From: Cannabis sativa
Taxonomy: Eukaryota; Streptophyta; Magnoliopsida; Rosales; Cannabaceae
Direction: 5' to 3'
Length of the DNA stretch: 64,000 bases
Assembly: GCF_029168945.1 (NCBI RefSeq)
Contig: NC_083603.1
Location: 19,468,001-19,532,000 of the forward strand
The translations under genes were made by a program, and so were the position numbers. The notes beneath the pieces are model-generated. The model searched no databases. It saw only the letters and a list, made by a program, of their open reading frames with translations, and was not told where the DNA came from. Shown in pieces: positions 46,701 through 58,489 of this stretch (position 1 is its first letter; every line of letters begins with the position of its first letter).

Positions 46701-48380
46701 ATATACTTTAATTTTGTCGAAATGCAATATATATATTTATAGAAAATTAAAGTTGAGTTGTAAATTAATTTAAATTAATTTTTAAACAACTTAAATTGAA
46801 TAATTTTCTAAATATTTATTGGAAATTATTACTAAGATGGAAATAATTCATTTTATTTTCATATCCATCTAAGTATAATTTTATAAATATTAAATTAAAA
46901 TTTATGTTTAGAATTTTATTCTAAATTGAAAATTTTAAATTAAATAAATATATATTAAAATAAATAGATTAAAATAAATATAAAAGAAAATACAACTCCT
47001 TAAAATAATGAGCTTTTAGTTATAAGGATATTCGATCTCCATTGTTGGTCTTACAATAGTTAATGTTTTCAATATAACCTCGAGATGCTAGACTTCGTCC
47101 CCTTATGGATGGTTATTCGTTGAAAGCATTTATCACCGTAAGATCTCATATGATAAGTATTTTGTAAGTTTTCGTCTCTATTAGACTCTCCCCTACGGTG
47201 ACTACTTAGAGATAAATTTACGAAGTATGAAACAATGGTGGAAGCTCATAAAATAAGATAACCTTGACTCTCACCTACCGGGACAACGCTGGATTCTTAT
47301 TTTGATCGAATAAAAGGTTGCTGGAATGGTTTCCATTTTAGATGAGCTGACAACTCTATTCAATGAATGATACTTTGACTCTCTGTATCAGTTTGTTGGA
47401 AACCTTGGAAATTGTTTAAGATGTGCCTGTTTTGTATTTTCACATGTCTTTGTTATTTGTTAAATGCTTGATAATTTCTGAATTGTGTGTGAATTTATAT
47501 TGAACCATGTTATTCTCTGTTATTAGTTGTAGTTTCATTTCGAATCTTCGTTGTTGGTCTAACTAAGCTTGTTGTTTTAATGGGACAAATTCTCAATGGA
47601 TTGTCATCCATTAAACAAACATAACAGTGTTAGATCTCGATAGATAAATATTGTAAATGCAACATCTAGCTGTTCATCAATTGATGACACCTTAGACAAG
47701 TATTTACAATATGAAACAAGAAGATTATACAAATAAGAATAACTTTGACTCTCGCCTACCGGGACATCGTTGGATTCTTATTTTAAATTAAAATTATCCT
47801 TTATTCCTCTTAGCTTATTCATTTCGAATTAGCTTAAATAATATATCATTGGATGAACGGTTTATAAATATTGTAAATGCTTATTATGTCATTCTATTTA
47901 CTCTTAAGAAAATTAAATGACGCATATGATAATATTCCCGAAATTCTATCTTGAAATGATATAAATCCTCAATCTTAGAATCTCCTACTTATATATGCTT
48001 ACTTTAGGCAAATCAGACTTAGAGTTAGATTAGTAGTCGTGGTCCAAGAAAGAAGAATTACTCATGTATATTTGGTATAAATTTAAGTCTTTGACTTTAA
48101 ATTTTAGATTCCAAATAGAGATTTTTTATTTCTATTTCTAGAATACAATACAGTTACACTTTCACAAGTGTTTAATAACCATTTTCTATTAATGGATTCA
48201 AATTGTATGTTAAAGTATGGAATATGAGTTTAGTATTATGTGACCAGAATCTGCTTGCACTATTCTAATACCTCTTTATGGTAACTAAACCTAAGTCATC
48301 ATAAGACACAACCACATTTTAGTATCTATGGCATTTGTATCTTGTTCATAGTATTTTTGACAAGATCATTCTCTGCAAAG
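43755..48380 (+). other. Long non-coding leader of element B
   Basis: Mostly very AT-rich DNA with a sharp GC-rich block at about 44010-44235. GTGGGTACGACATACTG recurs near 45664 as in element A. CTCTCRCCTACCGGGAC motifs are at 47267-47284 and 47748-47765. Short open frames at 43979-44317 exist only because the block has few stops, and I do not call them genes. Confidence 0.75.
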
Positions 48381-50252
48381 AGTCAATATGCCTATATCCA
48401 CTGAAAGTATGATCATCTCATTCGCAGTTGGATGTACATTCAGGGGTGGATATGAGTTTTCATTATGTTCTTAAGACGATCACTCTAGATTTTACCTTAT
48501 GCAAAGAAATTTGAAATGTTTGAAAAATTTCATGAATTTCTAGCAATGGTGAAAAACCATCAAGGTAAGTGGTGAAAGATCTTGCGAAGTGATAGGGGTA
48601 GAGATATATTTGGTTAATATGCAGTTCAAAGATCATTAAGTTGATTTCTTTAATTCTATCCAAACTTACCTCCCCAGAAATTCGATTTGCATATTGATGA
48701 TTAGTTACTAATCGTTGCCTAAGTCCTTCTAGGGATATACCCTAGTGATAGGAAAACTTCAGAATGATGAAATGGTTGTGTACTTAGTATAGACCATTAC
48801 TAGATTCATGGATGACCTAATTGTAATCTTAAGAAAAGCTAGAACTGTTAACCAAGGTTTGCATGTTTGTTAGCTATTCCAAGTGATTAGGGGTGGACCA
48901 TCCCATAGTCATTAGATAAGAAAGTTTGTTTAAACAAATACAACTTTTCTAAGACAATGACTAAGTCTGAAAACAAAGTAGCAAATAGAGGAGATAATTT
49001 TCTTGATTCCAAAAGTGTTCTATCATCTTATTCTTTATAAGATGGTCCCACTGCCTCTGTTGTCTTGACACAACCGAAGAGGATAATACCATGCATTTAG
49101 ATTCTTAGACAAAAGTCACGGTACTTTGTCGTAGTGGGAGGGTTTCAAGGAACTCACCCTGTTATGACTTTGAAGACACCGGTGATTAAAATCCATTGTT
49201 AGTTTAAACAAGTAATGGATTGTCAGAATAAGAAACTAAGAAGAAAAGCTAAGAGAACTATGGTTAAAACCATTCATATGGAACAACTAAAAGTTTTCTT
49301 TTACAAGGACATGAAAGGAAATTTCGTTAATAAGTCTATTCAATGGACTTAACAAAACTTTCTGTTCCTAGTATTATAGGTTTGAGTTTATCTAAACCTA
49401 TGGCGTGTGGTATACCTGGTAATTTACTTACTCTAGTGCAAGCAACTTACTTTAGTAAGATGCTGAAGCATTTTCTTTTCTAATGGCAATCTATAGAAGC
49501 TTCTCGACTTCTAGACATATATTTTATTTATCTAAGGAAAAGTCTCAACCATTCTAGAAAAGATAATGCCGTGAAAGAATTCCTTGAATCAACAGTGAGA
49601 GGTCTTAGATATGTTTTAGTATGCCTCAGACCAGACACCTGCTGTTGAGTGGGAGTAATGAGTAGGTATCAGATTAATCCAGGAAAGGAACAGTGGAAGA
49701 CAATCAAGTAAATCTTAAGATCAAGAAGAGAAACTATATGTTAGTCGATAAGGGTGTATTTAATACTCTTAGACTACACCAAATCAGATTTCTAGACTTG
49801 CATTTGTGCTAAAAAGTCTGCTGATGAGATGGTGATTACTCTGGGGGTGGAGTAGTGATTTTGGAGAAGTGTAAAAACCTATCTGAAGTCTCTAATTCTA
49901 CCAGAGAGAGACTGAATGTTAAAGTTGCAGGAAAGGTAGTTATTCAGTCTAAGGAAAGTTCTATACAATTTTGGCATTGTTCCAACATTTATTAACTACT
50001 AGTGTTACTTCCTGATTAACGCAAAAGTAGTTGCCAAAAAGTAAAGAATCCAGTATCCTAAGAGAGTGAACATATAGAGAGGAATTTCACAATGTCTAGG
50101 ATTTTGTGATTAAGGAAATGTAATGGTGGAGGAAAGGTTGTGTTGAATACAACCTGTCAGATCCTATTAAGGAGAGTATACTACATACTACAGTTGATTT
50201 GCATATCAAGGTTTTGAGATTATTTGAAATGCATTTTTTGTTTTATATTAGT
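48381..50252 (+). pseudogene. Element B pol, heavily decayed
   Basis: Fragments align in order with element A. There is an integrase-core region near 48430-48610, the SGR-rich linker near 49125-49175, an RNase H part near 49800-49870, and the C-terminal SKHIERKYH-like region near 50068. Frames change every few dozen bases and stops are everywhere, so no ORF remains. The order and the closing polypurine tract (50253-50265) support the assignment. Confidence 0.75.
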
Positions 50253-50265
50253 GCAAGTGGGAGTT

Positions 50266-50395
50266 TGTTGGGTTTGTGCCCTAAATAAAACCCATTTCAA
50301 TATAATCAGATTTACTAATTAATAAAGATCATAAATAACATTTTATGATGAATGGTTCACACAATTTATTTCATGATTATAAATTCTATTAAGTC
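50266..50395 (+). mobile_element. 3' LTR of element B, truncated to 130 bases
   Basis: It begins TGTTGGGTTTGTGCCC and follows the family R LTR to TTCTATTAAGTC, then stops. Confidence 0.85.
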
Positions 50396-51094
50396 TGCCA
50401 CATTCTTGAAGTATTGATGCAAAGGCATCAATGCCCCTTGTTGGGCATAGGCACCCGACCAAGCGCACATCCCCCTTTTAGGGTTTGTGGCTCGATTATT
50501 GTGGGCGGGAATGTAGCAGTCCAATTCGCCCAGTTATCTACCCTGGTCGAGAGTCCGCAGGCACGCCTCAGTAACCCTGGACGGAGGGCTTACCCACCTA
50601 GCGCCCAACGCACCTTGCCTTCTGTGAGGAACCGCAGCAGTAAGCTCCTCACCGACTTAGTCCACGCCCTCAACCAGGACGTCTCCGTCAGCATCAACTG
50701 GCTCCCCAGCCTCATTGTACTCCCCATAGTTTGGGGGTTCAACCTCTGCCTCTTCCTGCGCCTCGGAAGAACTGCTAGGACATACATTGTCCTACTCCTC
50801 AATCTCCTGGACCTCAGCGTCCCCTTCATGATCCCCCTCCTGCTGGACGGCTGGATCCTGTTCGGCACTGGGAAAAGTGGCGTGCCGAGCCCCTTGAGGA
50901 TCAGATGGTTCAGCCAAATGCGTTGTTTTCTTGGTACGAGCCATCATTCTACGGTTGGGTACAAGATTTGGGGGAGAATGTCCTTCACTAGAAGAAGGTG
51001 GGCTAGAACAAAGACGAGGATGGTCCTCGTGCAAAAGTTGAAGCAGGTCTTGGTCTATTCGATGTCCGCTTTCACAAAACTCACCTGGGTTCAT
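50396..51094 (-). pseudogene. Gypsy antisense ORF, N-terminal part
   Basis: On the minus strand the frame starts MNPGEFCESGH right after a good intron acceptor (CTTTTGTAG). It includes a second possible start at MARTKKTTHLAEPSDP and runs through a Glu/Asp/Gln-rich stretch (PAVQQEGDHEGDAEVQEIEE). Stops break it further on. A TATA box (GCCTATAAATACC, 51638-51626) and a leader with a possible donor (TTAA/GTAAGT, near 51471) lie upstream on the same strand. Proteins opening MARTK are familiar to me from antisense ORFs of plant Tat-type elements, which is recall, not a search. The open frame on the opposite strand (50414-51163) is a shadow of this GC-rich region. Confidence 0.55.
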
Positions 51095-51935
51095 CTACAA
51101 AAGACAACACACAAGATGAGTGTTTGGTCGGAATATCTAACAAAAAACAAGCAAATATGCTGACCAGGAGTACTCAACAGATTAAAGAACAAGAATGTTC
51201 AAAGAAAAGTCAAAACTCAAGAAGTTCAAAATTTTCTCGAGTTAAGGCAAAAATTTCATGAAGCTTAGAATAAGCAAGATGAAAGACAAGCATAATGCAG
51301 TTCAGAAAGCAAGCATTATGGATTCTAAAATCGCATGAAACCATGACAAAGAAGAATCGCAGGGTTTATGAACCTAGGGTTTCCTATGAATGTTCTACAG
51401 CAAAGTTGAAGGTGGATTCAAAAACTAAACATGCAAAAATAAGCATAAAGGAAATCGAGAACTTACTTAAGAGTTAGATATCTGGGTTCAAGCAACGTCA
51501 ATCCAACGAGCAGTTTCGATGAAGGCACTTCAGAAAACTTGAGACCAGAAAAAACCTCTCTTTTCACTCTGAGCTCACTTAGCAAAGAAGAATGGTGAAA
51601 ATGAGTTTATGCGCCAATGCTCTTTGGTATTTATAGGCAAGTCACGAAAAAGAGGTAATCATTTCAAAGAAACCTCAGACGCCTCAGTTCCCTTAAATGC
51701 GAATATGGGAAATAAAAAATAATCAAGTGCAGCCGTCAACCGTGGTGAGAGAAAATTGGATTTCGAAATATTAATTGTTAGAGCATTAATTAGCCGAAAA
51801 CTGAAGGGATGCCTAGTCAGCCTCACATCGAGTCTCGAAAAGACGTGCCCAACACGTGTCCCCATCCAAAGGCTGAAGCAGCTCGGATGAAGTCTACACG
51901 GAACTTCAGAAGTCCCGTACAGACTTGGGGGCAAA
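51095..51935 (-). promoter_or_regulatory. Probable promoter and leader of the antisense ORF
   Basis: The minus strand carries a TATA box at 51638-51626 (GCCTATAAATACC), then an untranslated leader with a plausible intron that ends at the ATG of the antisense ORF. The plus-strand end of this stretch is the gypsy polypurine tract CTTGGGGGCAAA (51924-51935) before the 3' LTR. Confidence 0.5.
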
Positions 51936-52609
51936 TGTTGTCCCAATTTTTGCACTTTGACGTGGCATCACATAATGGTGACACATGGAATCAACTTGGA
52001 GTATCAGCTCGGAGGGTACAGTCTGAACAGGATGCTTCGCTGGCATGCCCAGAGCAAAGCAATCAACAATCCGCGTAGAGCAACCAACACTTAGCAAATT
52101 CAGCTTTCGCATTATGAGTCATCAACGAAATCCCTATTACTTGGGGATCAGATTACAGTGATATGGCATACCCACGATCCCACGATCAGTGTATTCTGCA
52201 TTTATCCCACGATCTTTGTATTCCGCATTTATCCCACGATTTTTTCTGTTTATACCCATGGGAACAAGAAGGGAAACACTTCCTCTCCAAGTTCACAACC
52301 CTATAAATAGTGATGCATGTTCACTGGGCAAAAGGTTGCAAACAGTTTAGTCGAGACTTTACCCTGAAGATATTATCTAAGAATTCATATTCAGAGATAC
52401 TGTTGTAAGAGCTATAAGAAAAGGAATCTTTCTCCTTGTTCTTAAGTCAATACAAATAACGAGGATTACGCTATTACCGAACTGCTCGGGGCTGAACCTC
52501 TATAAAATTTTTGTGCCTTTATATTTGCTTTACTATATATCGATTGCGATAAATCACTTATCACTTACTAAACAAGACTCATTGTCGTTGGCTAAAAGCG
52601 AGGTCAACA
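51936..52609 (+). mobile_element. 3' LTR of the gypsy element
   Basis: A 674-base LTR, TGTTGTCCCAATTTTT to GAGGTCAACA, with U3 tandem repeats (52179-52232) and a TATA box (52301-52310). The flank ATACT matches the left flank ATAGT except for one base. Confidence 0.9.
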
Positions 52610-52614
52610 ATACT

Positions 52615-54312
52615 GTTGTCAACACAGTGGAATATAATCATGATTATATGTTCAAAAGTTTAATTCCTTAATTTGTCAGTTCACTGGATTTAGACTGGCA
52701 TGATAATCAGCAATAGGCATACTTACACCTTGGATAAGTGTTATGTCCTTTCCAGGGCATTGGCAAAGTTTACCAGTATCGGATGTACGGAGTATACATT
52801 GGAAGGGACCGATATTGAACTTGGATTAGATATGATAAATTTACCGTAATATCTATTCAATTCAATATCACCTAGTTGATCCTAGATCAAATGATATTAA
52901 TCTTGACATGATTAGGTTCGATCTCAAGAGTGTTATTCGTGTTCTTTGATTTGTTAGTTAAACCTACTTTTTGGTCAGGGTGATACGTACATTTTCGGAG
53001 CATGATAGTACAATTGAGTGGGAGCGCTAAACATAGATATGGAATCTATAGCTTCTATAGGTATTTAGAAGTGAGACGATGATTTCCTTCGAGCTTGGCT
53101 GAATAGAGATAATTGATTGAGATCTCATTTTAGTGATTATATTAGTTCACTAAAATATCATTTATAGGTGGCCAAGTGTTTTAAGGATAAAATACATTGA
53201 TAGGGTGCAACGGTAATTTTATCCCTATGCAATGTAGATCATCTATAGAGGATCATTGATTATTGGGATTATAACAATGGATAATAATAGCGTATCTATA
53301 TCGTGGAACATATAAAGCGTTCTACGTAACTGAGAGTGCAATTCCAATTGCTATGGTGGATGCAATGAGGAATTAATTAGTTAGTGAATTTACTTGGTGA
53401 ATTCTAGATTTTCTTATTGGAAGCTCGGTTATATAGGCTCATGGTCCCCATACTAGTTGAGAAAAACTACTTGTAAGACTCAGTTAATTGATTTTAATTA
53501 ATCAATTATAATTCTAAAATTAGACTATGTCTAGTTTATGAATTTTTCACTAAGACATGGCTTGATAGTGAAGAAATAGTGTTTTGGGGTTTATTTGTTA
53601 ATTAAGAGACTTTATGGAGTCTAAGTAATAAATATTATATATGACAATTTTATTTGATAATTATTTAATTATTAAATAAATAGTTTTGGCATTTATAGGG
53701 TTGAAAGTGCAAAAAGTGGTATTTATGAAAAATAGGTAAAATAGTTTGGAAAAATGACAAAACACAAACTTGAGTGGGGCTCATTAAGTGGACGGCCATC
53801 AAGTGATTTTTTACCCTATTTTTATCATTTTTTATTCCTAATAACTCAACCCTAACCCTAACAGAAGTAGTATATAAGGATAGGTAAGGTCTCTTCATCC
53901 AAGTAATGCCTCAAAAGCTAAAACCCTAGCTTTCTGATGAGAGCTCTTCCTTCTTCTTCTTCCTCTTGAATTTTCGAAACACTAAGCCTCTCTTCAAAAA
54001 TATTATTCAGCCATTAGTGATTGAGTAAGTGCCCACACGCATCAAGTTGGTCCTCAATCATAGTATGTAAGACTATGAAGAATCCAAACACAAGAAGGAG
54101 AATCGGGCTCAGATCTTGGTGATACTCTGCTACATAAAGGATACAAGGGTTAGAGATCTGAGCGGAAGGAGTCATTTAATTCTGTTGCACCCACTGTAAG
54201 GTTTCTCATAACTTTATATGTGTTTATTTACATTGTTTTAGACATTCATATTTAGGATGTTAAACAACATACATGGTAGTAAATCTAGATCCTGGTAAAA
54301 TATATTCCAACA
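52615..54312 (+). mobile_element. Solo LTR of copia family R, right part
   Basis: It continues the LTR begun at 6986, running from GTTGTCAACACAGTGG to TATATTCCAACA. A likely TATA box (GTATATAAGG) lies near 53871. It is followed by GGTCC and the resumed copia gag. Confidence 0.85.
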
Positions 54313-54369
54313 GGTCCTCCACCTAAATTACTCTCAGATGTAGATCAAGCTTCAAATACTCTGAATCTT
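54313..54369 (+). pseudogene. Outermost copia gag, continuation
   Basis: After the GGTCC duplication the frame reads PPKLLSDVDQASNTLN, joining the GVAP at 6985 in register and fitting the next stretch of copia gag. It is cut by the CACTA terminus at 54370. The remaining part of this copia is beyond the window or lost. Confidence 0.8.
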
Positions 54370-54404
54370 CACTATAAGAAAAGGGACCTTTTATCCCACT
54401 TTTT

Positions 54405-55962
54405 TAGTTAACAAAAATAAAGAATGGGATAAAAGATATATTGAGACTTTTTATCCCACTTTTAGATTTGGCACCTCAAATATGTAGCAAAATTTTTTTT
54501 AGACAAGGGCTCTGTTTGGTAGAACGTTAAAAAAAAATATCAAAGGTAAAAAAAAAAAGTTAAAGATTCGATTTTTAAGGGTTAGCCAAACAAATATTAA
54601 TGTTTTAGTGGAATACTTTTTACCCCGGTTCTAAGTTAAAAACCGGGATAAAAGGGTTTAGTATGAAACCCTTTTATCCAGATTTTAACTTAAGAAAGTG
54701 TCCCCTTTAAAATAGCTCATGAACCCATACCTGCTATAGCTAACCTCGACGATAAAGACCTCCAACCCAGAAACGCTCGCCCAAAATACCTAGAAACCTC
54801 GCCCAAACCCCCATTGTGAGACTCGATCCCCCAAAATACCCAAACGATAGACAAGGTTGCTATTAAACAATTAAATGTATGATTTTTTCTTATTATTTTC
54901 TCCTATTTTGGAATTTTTTCCATCATTTTTTTTCTGGATATAAGAAAAACAAAATTTGAGGGTTTTTTTTTTTTAATAATGTCTTTTAGTTTAGGGATTA
55001 TACATTATGTATTATTTTTTACCTTTCTAGTTCTTAAAGGTTTGATTTTTATAATATTTGAGTGTGTTATTGATAGAATTTTTTATGAAATTGTAGAAAT
55101 TTTTGCTATGACAAAAAAAAAACATTTATGTATATATACTTAGTTTGGAACTTTTGAGTTATAGTAATTTTAATAGTCTTGACAATAGAATGGTAATTGA
55201 AATAGCTAGTAACATAATGTAATGTAATGAGTTATAGAGTTTTAGTTAGAAATTTTTAATACTTAGTAAGAAACATTCATGAACTAAAATTATTAATTAG
55301 GTGTTTGGTAGTTCATTGTAGTGTAATAGAAATGGTAATAGGAATAGTAATGTTATGTAATATGAATATATAGTAAGAATAAATCAATTGTAGTGCTAAA
55401 TAATTTGTAATTATATAAGTATGTAGTCACTAGCTAGTTATATATTTATTATTGGTTACTTGTTACTATTCTCACTTAATTTTAATTTGAACTTTTTTTG
55501 AATTGCATTGTAGGTTGTTGGTTGTTATTAGAAAATGAATCAAAATATCGGTGATCATTGATTGCTAGCTAAAAGTACATTATTGACCAATAAATTTTTA
55601 CTAATTATAAAGCTATTAGAGGAGTTTGAATATGTTAGATATTCATCCGTAGTGAAGTAGATTCTGCGATATAAATGTACTGCGGTCGGATGGGTGGAAA
55701 TTATTATATTGTTAAATGCTATTTTGATTATTTTTTTCTTGTTATCTGATTTACTTGTGTGTATTGTTAGATAGTTATTAAATTGGGAAATATTGTAGAA
55801 ATAGGGGAAACACTGGCCAATTTTTGTTAGGATTCTTAAATGAACATGTTTTTTAATATTTAATTATTAAGCGTGCTTAGGATTTTTCTAGCAAGTTTTC
55901 AGTTTTTTATTTCAATCTTGTTTGTTAGGAATTTGATTTTTATTTTTAAAATAAATAAGTCA
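54405..55962 (+). other. CACTA subterminal region and 5' leader, no gene seen
   Basis: AT-rich DNA with the subterminal repeats at its start. No supported coding frame occurs until 55963. The leader may hold introns or untranslated exons of the transposase gene. Confidence 0.55.
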
Positions 55963-56653
55963 TGGATGGAAGAGAAGAGAGAAACCCCACAATTCGTAGA
56001 AGGATTGAATAACTTTTTAGATTTTTCCCTAAACAATTGTAGCGATCTTGAAAAAATTCGGTGCTTGTATCGATTGTGGTAATATATCAAAAGGAAATAT
56101 TACCATGTTAAAGAATCATGTATTTTGTCGTGGAATCGATAAAAGTTATACTAAATGGTATTGGCATGGTGAATCGATGAAGGGTGACCCATATCCGTTA
56201 GGTAGGCGAGGGGTCGATGATCATTTTGAAAGTAATGATTGTGATGATCTTCCTACAGAATTGCTTGATGATGCTCAAGAAGAGTTTATTCATGATCCTG
56301 AAAAATTTGATAGCATGGTTAGAGATGCAGATAAGTCGTTATTTAGTGGCTGTGAAAAACGCCAACTATCAACTATGGTGAAATTTTATGACATAAAGGC
56401 GGAGAATGGAGTAAGCGATAAGTGTTTTAGTCAATTTCTATATGCTATTAAAGAGATCCTGCCGATGGAAAAATGCTTTCCGGAGTCGACGTATGAGGTG
56501 AAGAAAACTTTAAGTTCGATAGGGTTGAAGTATGAGAAGAATCATGCATGTCCAAATGATTGCATTTTGTATCGTAAAGAGTATGCCCACATGGACACTT
56601 TTTCGGAATGTGGTTTACCACGGTACAAGCCGAACAAGAGCAAGGAGATCTGA
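55963..56653 (+). pseudogene. CACTA transposase TNP2, N-terminal domain
   Basis: KSWMEEKRETPQFVEGLNNF, followed after a one-base frameshift near 56060 by CIDCGN and NHVFCRGIDKSYTKWYWHGE, forms the transposase-associated N-terminal domain found in plant TNP2 proteins. The frame goes on through LLDDAQEEFIH and VKFYDIKAENGVSDKCFSQF to CPNDCILYRKEY and FSECGLPRYK, characteristic of TNP2. A stop at 56651-56653 ends it. The frameshift lies between two halves of one Cys-rich motif, so it is damage. Confidence 0.85.
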
Positions 56654-57538
56654 AAACTTATTCCAGAGAAAGTCTTGTGGTACTTGCCTTTGATTCCGCG
56701 ACTCAAGCGGTTCTATCGAAGTGTAGAAACTTCTGAAAACTTATTATGGCCCGAGAAAAGGCGAGTGAAAGACGGTAAACTCTGGCATCCTGCTGATTCA
56801 CAGGCTTGGAAAAAAGTAAATTATTTGAATCCAGACTTCGCAGCTGAACCAAGACATCTACGACTTGGTCTATCAGCTGATGGAGTAAATCCACATAGAT
56901 CTCTTAGCAGCCGACATAGTTCATGGCCTATGTTCCTTGTTATGTACAACCTTCCTCCTTGGTTGGTGATGAAAAGGAAATTTACGATGCTATCGCTAAT
57001 GATTTCAGGGCCTAAACAGTCGGGACACGATATCGATGTTAATTTGGCACCGTTAGTTGATGACTTGAAAGAGTTGAACGAAGATGGTGTTGATGCATAC
57101 GATGGTTTTAAGAAAGAATTTTTTAAGTTGAAGGTTGTGCTGTTGTGGACTGTTAGTGATTTCCCTGCGTATAGTAATCTATCAGGGTTGAGCACAAAAG
57201 GCTATGAAGGTTGTCCTATTTGTTGTACCAATACACGAGCTCGTCGGTTGTCAAATGGATGAAAAATGTGTTACATGGGCCATAGACTATATTTGCCCCT
57301 AAGTCACCCTGACAGAAATAAAAAACAAGCATTTGACGGTATTGTAGAACGAGAAGTTGCACCTTTGCCACTTTCAGGGCGAAAAATTCTTGAAGAAGTT
57401 GAGAAAATAGATTTCAAGTATGGAAAGGGCAAGAAAAAGAAAAACCCCAATGGATGTTTCAAAGAAAATCAATTTTCTTCGGTCTTCCATGCTGGAAAGA
57501 TTTACTTGTTAGACATTATTTGGATGTCATGCACATAG
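56654..57538 (+). pseudogene. CACTA transposase TNP2, central catalytic part
   Basis: The frame continues as LWYLPLIPRLKRFYRS, HPADSQAWKKVN, LRLGLSADGVNPH and GYEGCPICCTNT, with a stop near 57260 and a frameshift near 57470. LGLSADGVNP is a signature of plant TNP2 transposases. The protein would bind subterminal repeats and cut the element ends in the nucleus. Disrupted. Confidence 0.88.
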
Positions 57539-58404
57539 AAAAGAATGTGTGTGAAAGCATTGTCAGTACGTTACTTGACATCCCTGGTAAAAGTAAAGAT
57601 GGTTTGTCTAGTCGTTTAGACCTTGTTGAGTTGGGTATAAGACACAATTTAGCACCTGTGGATAAAGGCAAACGTACATATTTACCTCCTGCAGCTTTCA
57701 CATTGTCTAAAGAAGAGAAACAAGCCGTGTGCAACTCATTTGCAAAGATGAAAGTGCCTGATGGGTATTCATCTAACGTTCGAAACTTAGTGTGTATGGA
57801 AGAATTAAAGTTAATGGGTATGAAGTTGCATGATTGTCGAATATTAATGCAACAATTACTTCCAATTTCCATTCGATCAGTCCTACCTAAAAAAGTTCGA
57901 GAAACTTTGACAAAGGTTTGCATATTCTTTAATCAATTGCGTGGGAAAGAATTAGAAATGAAGAAATTGGATTCATTGCATGATGACATAGTTCAAACTC
58001 TATGCAATCTTGAAAAATATTTCCCTCCATCATTCTTTGACATCATGATACATTTGATGGTCCATCTAGTAAGAGAAGCAAAGTTGTGTGGGCTAGTTTG
58101 GGCGAGATGGATGTATCCATTTGAAATAAATATGAAGGTATTGAAAGGTAACGTGCGTAATCACAATCGGCCTAAAGCTTGTATGGTTGAGTGTTATATA
58201 TCAGAAGAGGCAGTGGAATTTCGCACGGAGTACATAGCAGGAGTTGATGCAATCAGACTTAGCAAGCCACGAAATCATTTAAATGGGGTTGATAGAGGAT
58301 TACGAGGGAAAGGATCAATGGTGACTGTATCTAGATTGGAATTGGATCAAGCTCATTTGCCTGTGCTTGAGAATAATCCTGAAGTCCAACCATATATAAC
58401 GTAA
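57454..58404 (+). pseudogene. CACTA transposase, C-terminal domain (DUF4218-like)
   Basis: This frame, offset from the preceding one, reads VRHYLDVMHIEKNVCESIV, then HDCRILMQQLLPISIR, FPPSFFDIMIHLMVHL and KVLKGNVRNHNRPKACM. These are typical of the region after the TNP2 core (DUF4218). It ends at PYIT where a GTAAGT intron donor follows, with an acceptor (ATTTCAG) near 58489. It is the longest intact piece of the gene at 316 codons. Confidence 0.88.
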
Positions 58405-58489
58405 GTCATATATTTTTTATTCAACATTATACTTTATATTCTTCTTCTTCAAATGAAATTTGATATAACTTATACTATATCATTTCAGT

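Larger units (their letters stand above)
41871..50395 (+). mobile_element. Copia family R element B, old and 3'-truncated
   Basis: The 5' LTR (41871-43735), a primer site, a long leader, a heavily decayed pol and the first 130 bases of the 3' LTR (50266-50395) are present. The other 1.7 kb of the 3' LTR is lost and the sequence passes into the gypsy antisense-ORF region. Because of the loss, no target duplication can be read. The first bases of the 5' LTR have also changed (CTCTTGGG in place of TGTTGGG). By its decay it is much older than element A. Confidence 0.85.
7159..52609 (+). mobile_element. Tat-type Ty3/gypsy retrotransposon, broken by nested insertions
   Basis: Both ends are LTRs of about 675 bases (7159-7833 and 51936-52609), flanked by ATAGT (7154-7158) and ATACT (52610-52614). 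The family R LTR sequence runs on across the two flanks. Coding parts are in the order gag, zinc knuckle, protease, reverse transcriptase, RNase H, second RNase H and integrase, with an antisense ORF before the 3' LTR. The double RNase H and the antisense ORF are marks of the Tat lineage. Four insertions and several stops and frameshifts make it inactive. The gypsy sequence itself adds up to roughly 9 kb. Confidence 0.88.

Noticed and set aside
50414..51163. A 249-codon plus-strand frame
   Set aside because: It is antisense to the better supported minus-strand ORF with its own TATA box and splice acceptor, and has no domain.
50266..54312. Reading the two LTR pieces 50266-50395 and 52615-54312 as one 3' LTR of element B interrupted by an insertion
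   Set aside because: That would leave a gap of about 28 bases and no target duplication. Pairing the right piece with 6986-7158 gives the right LTR length, the ATAGT/ATACT and GCTCC/GGTCC duplications, and continuous copia gag.
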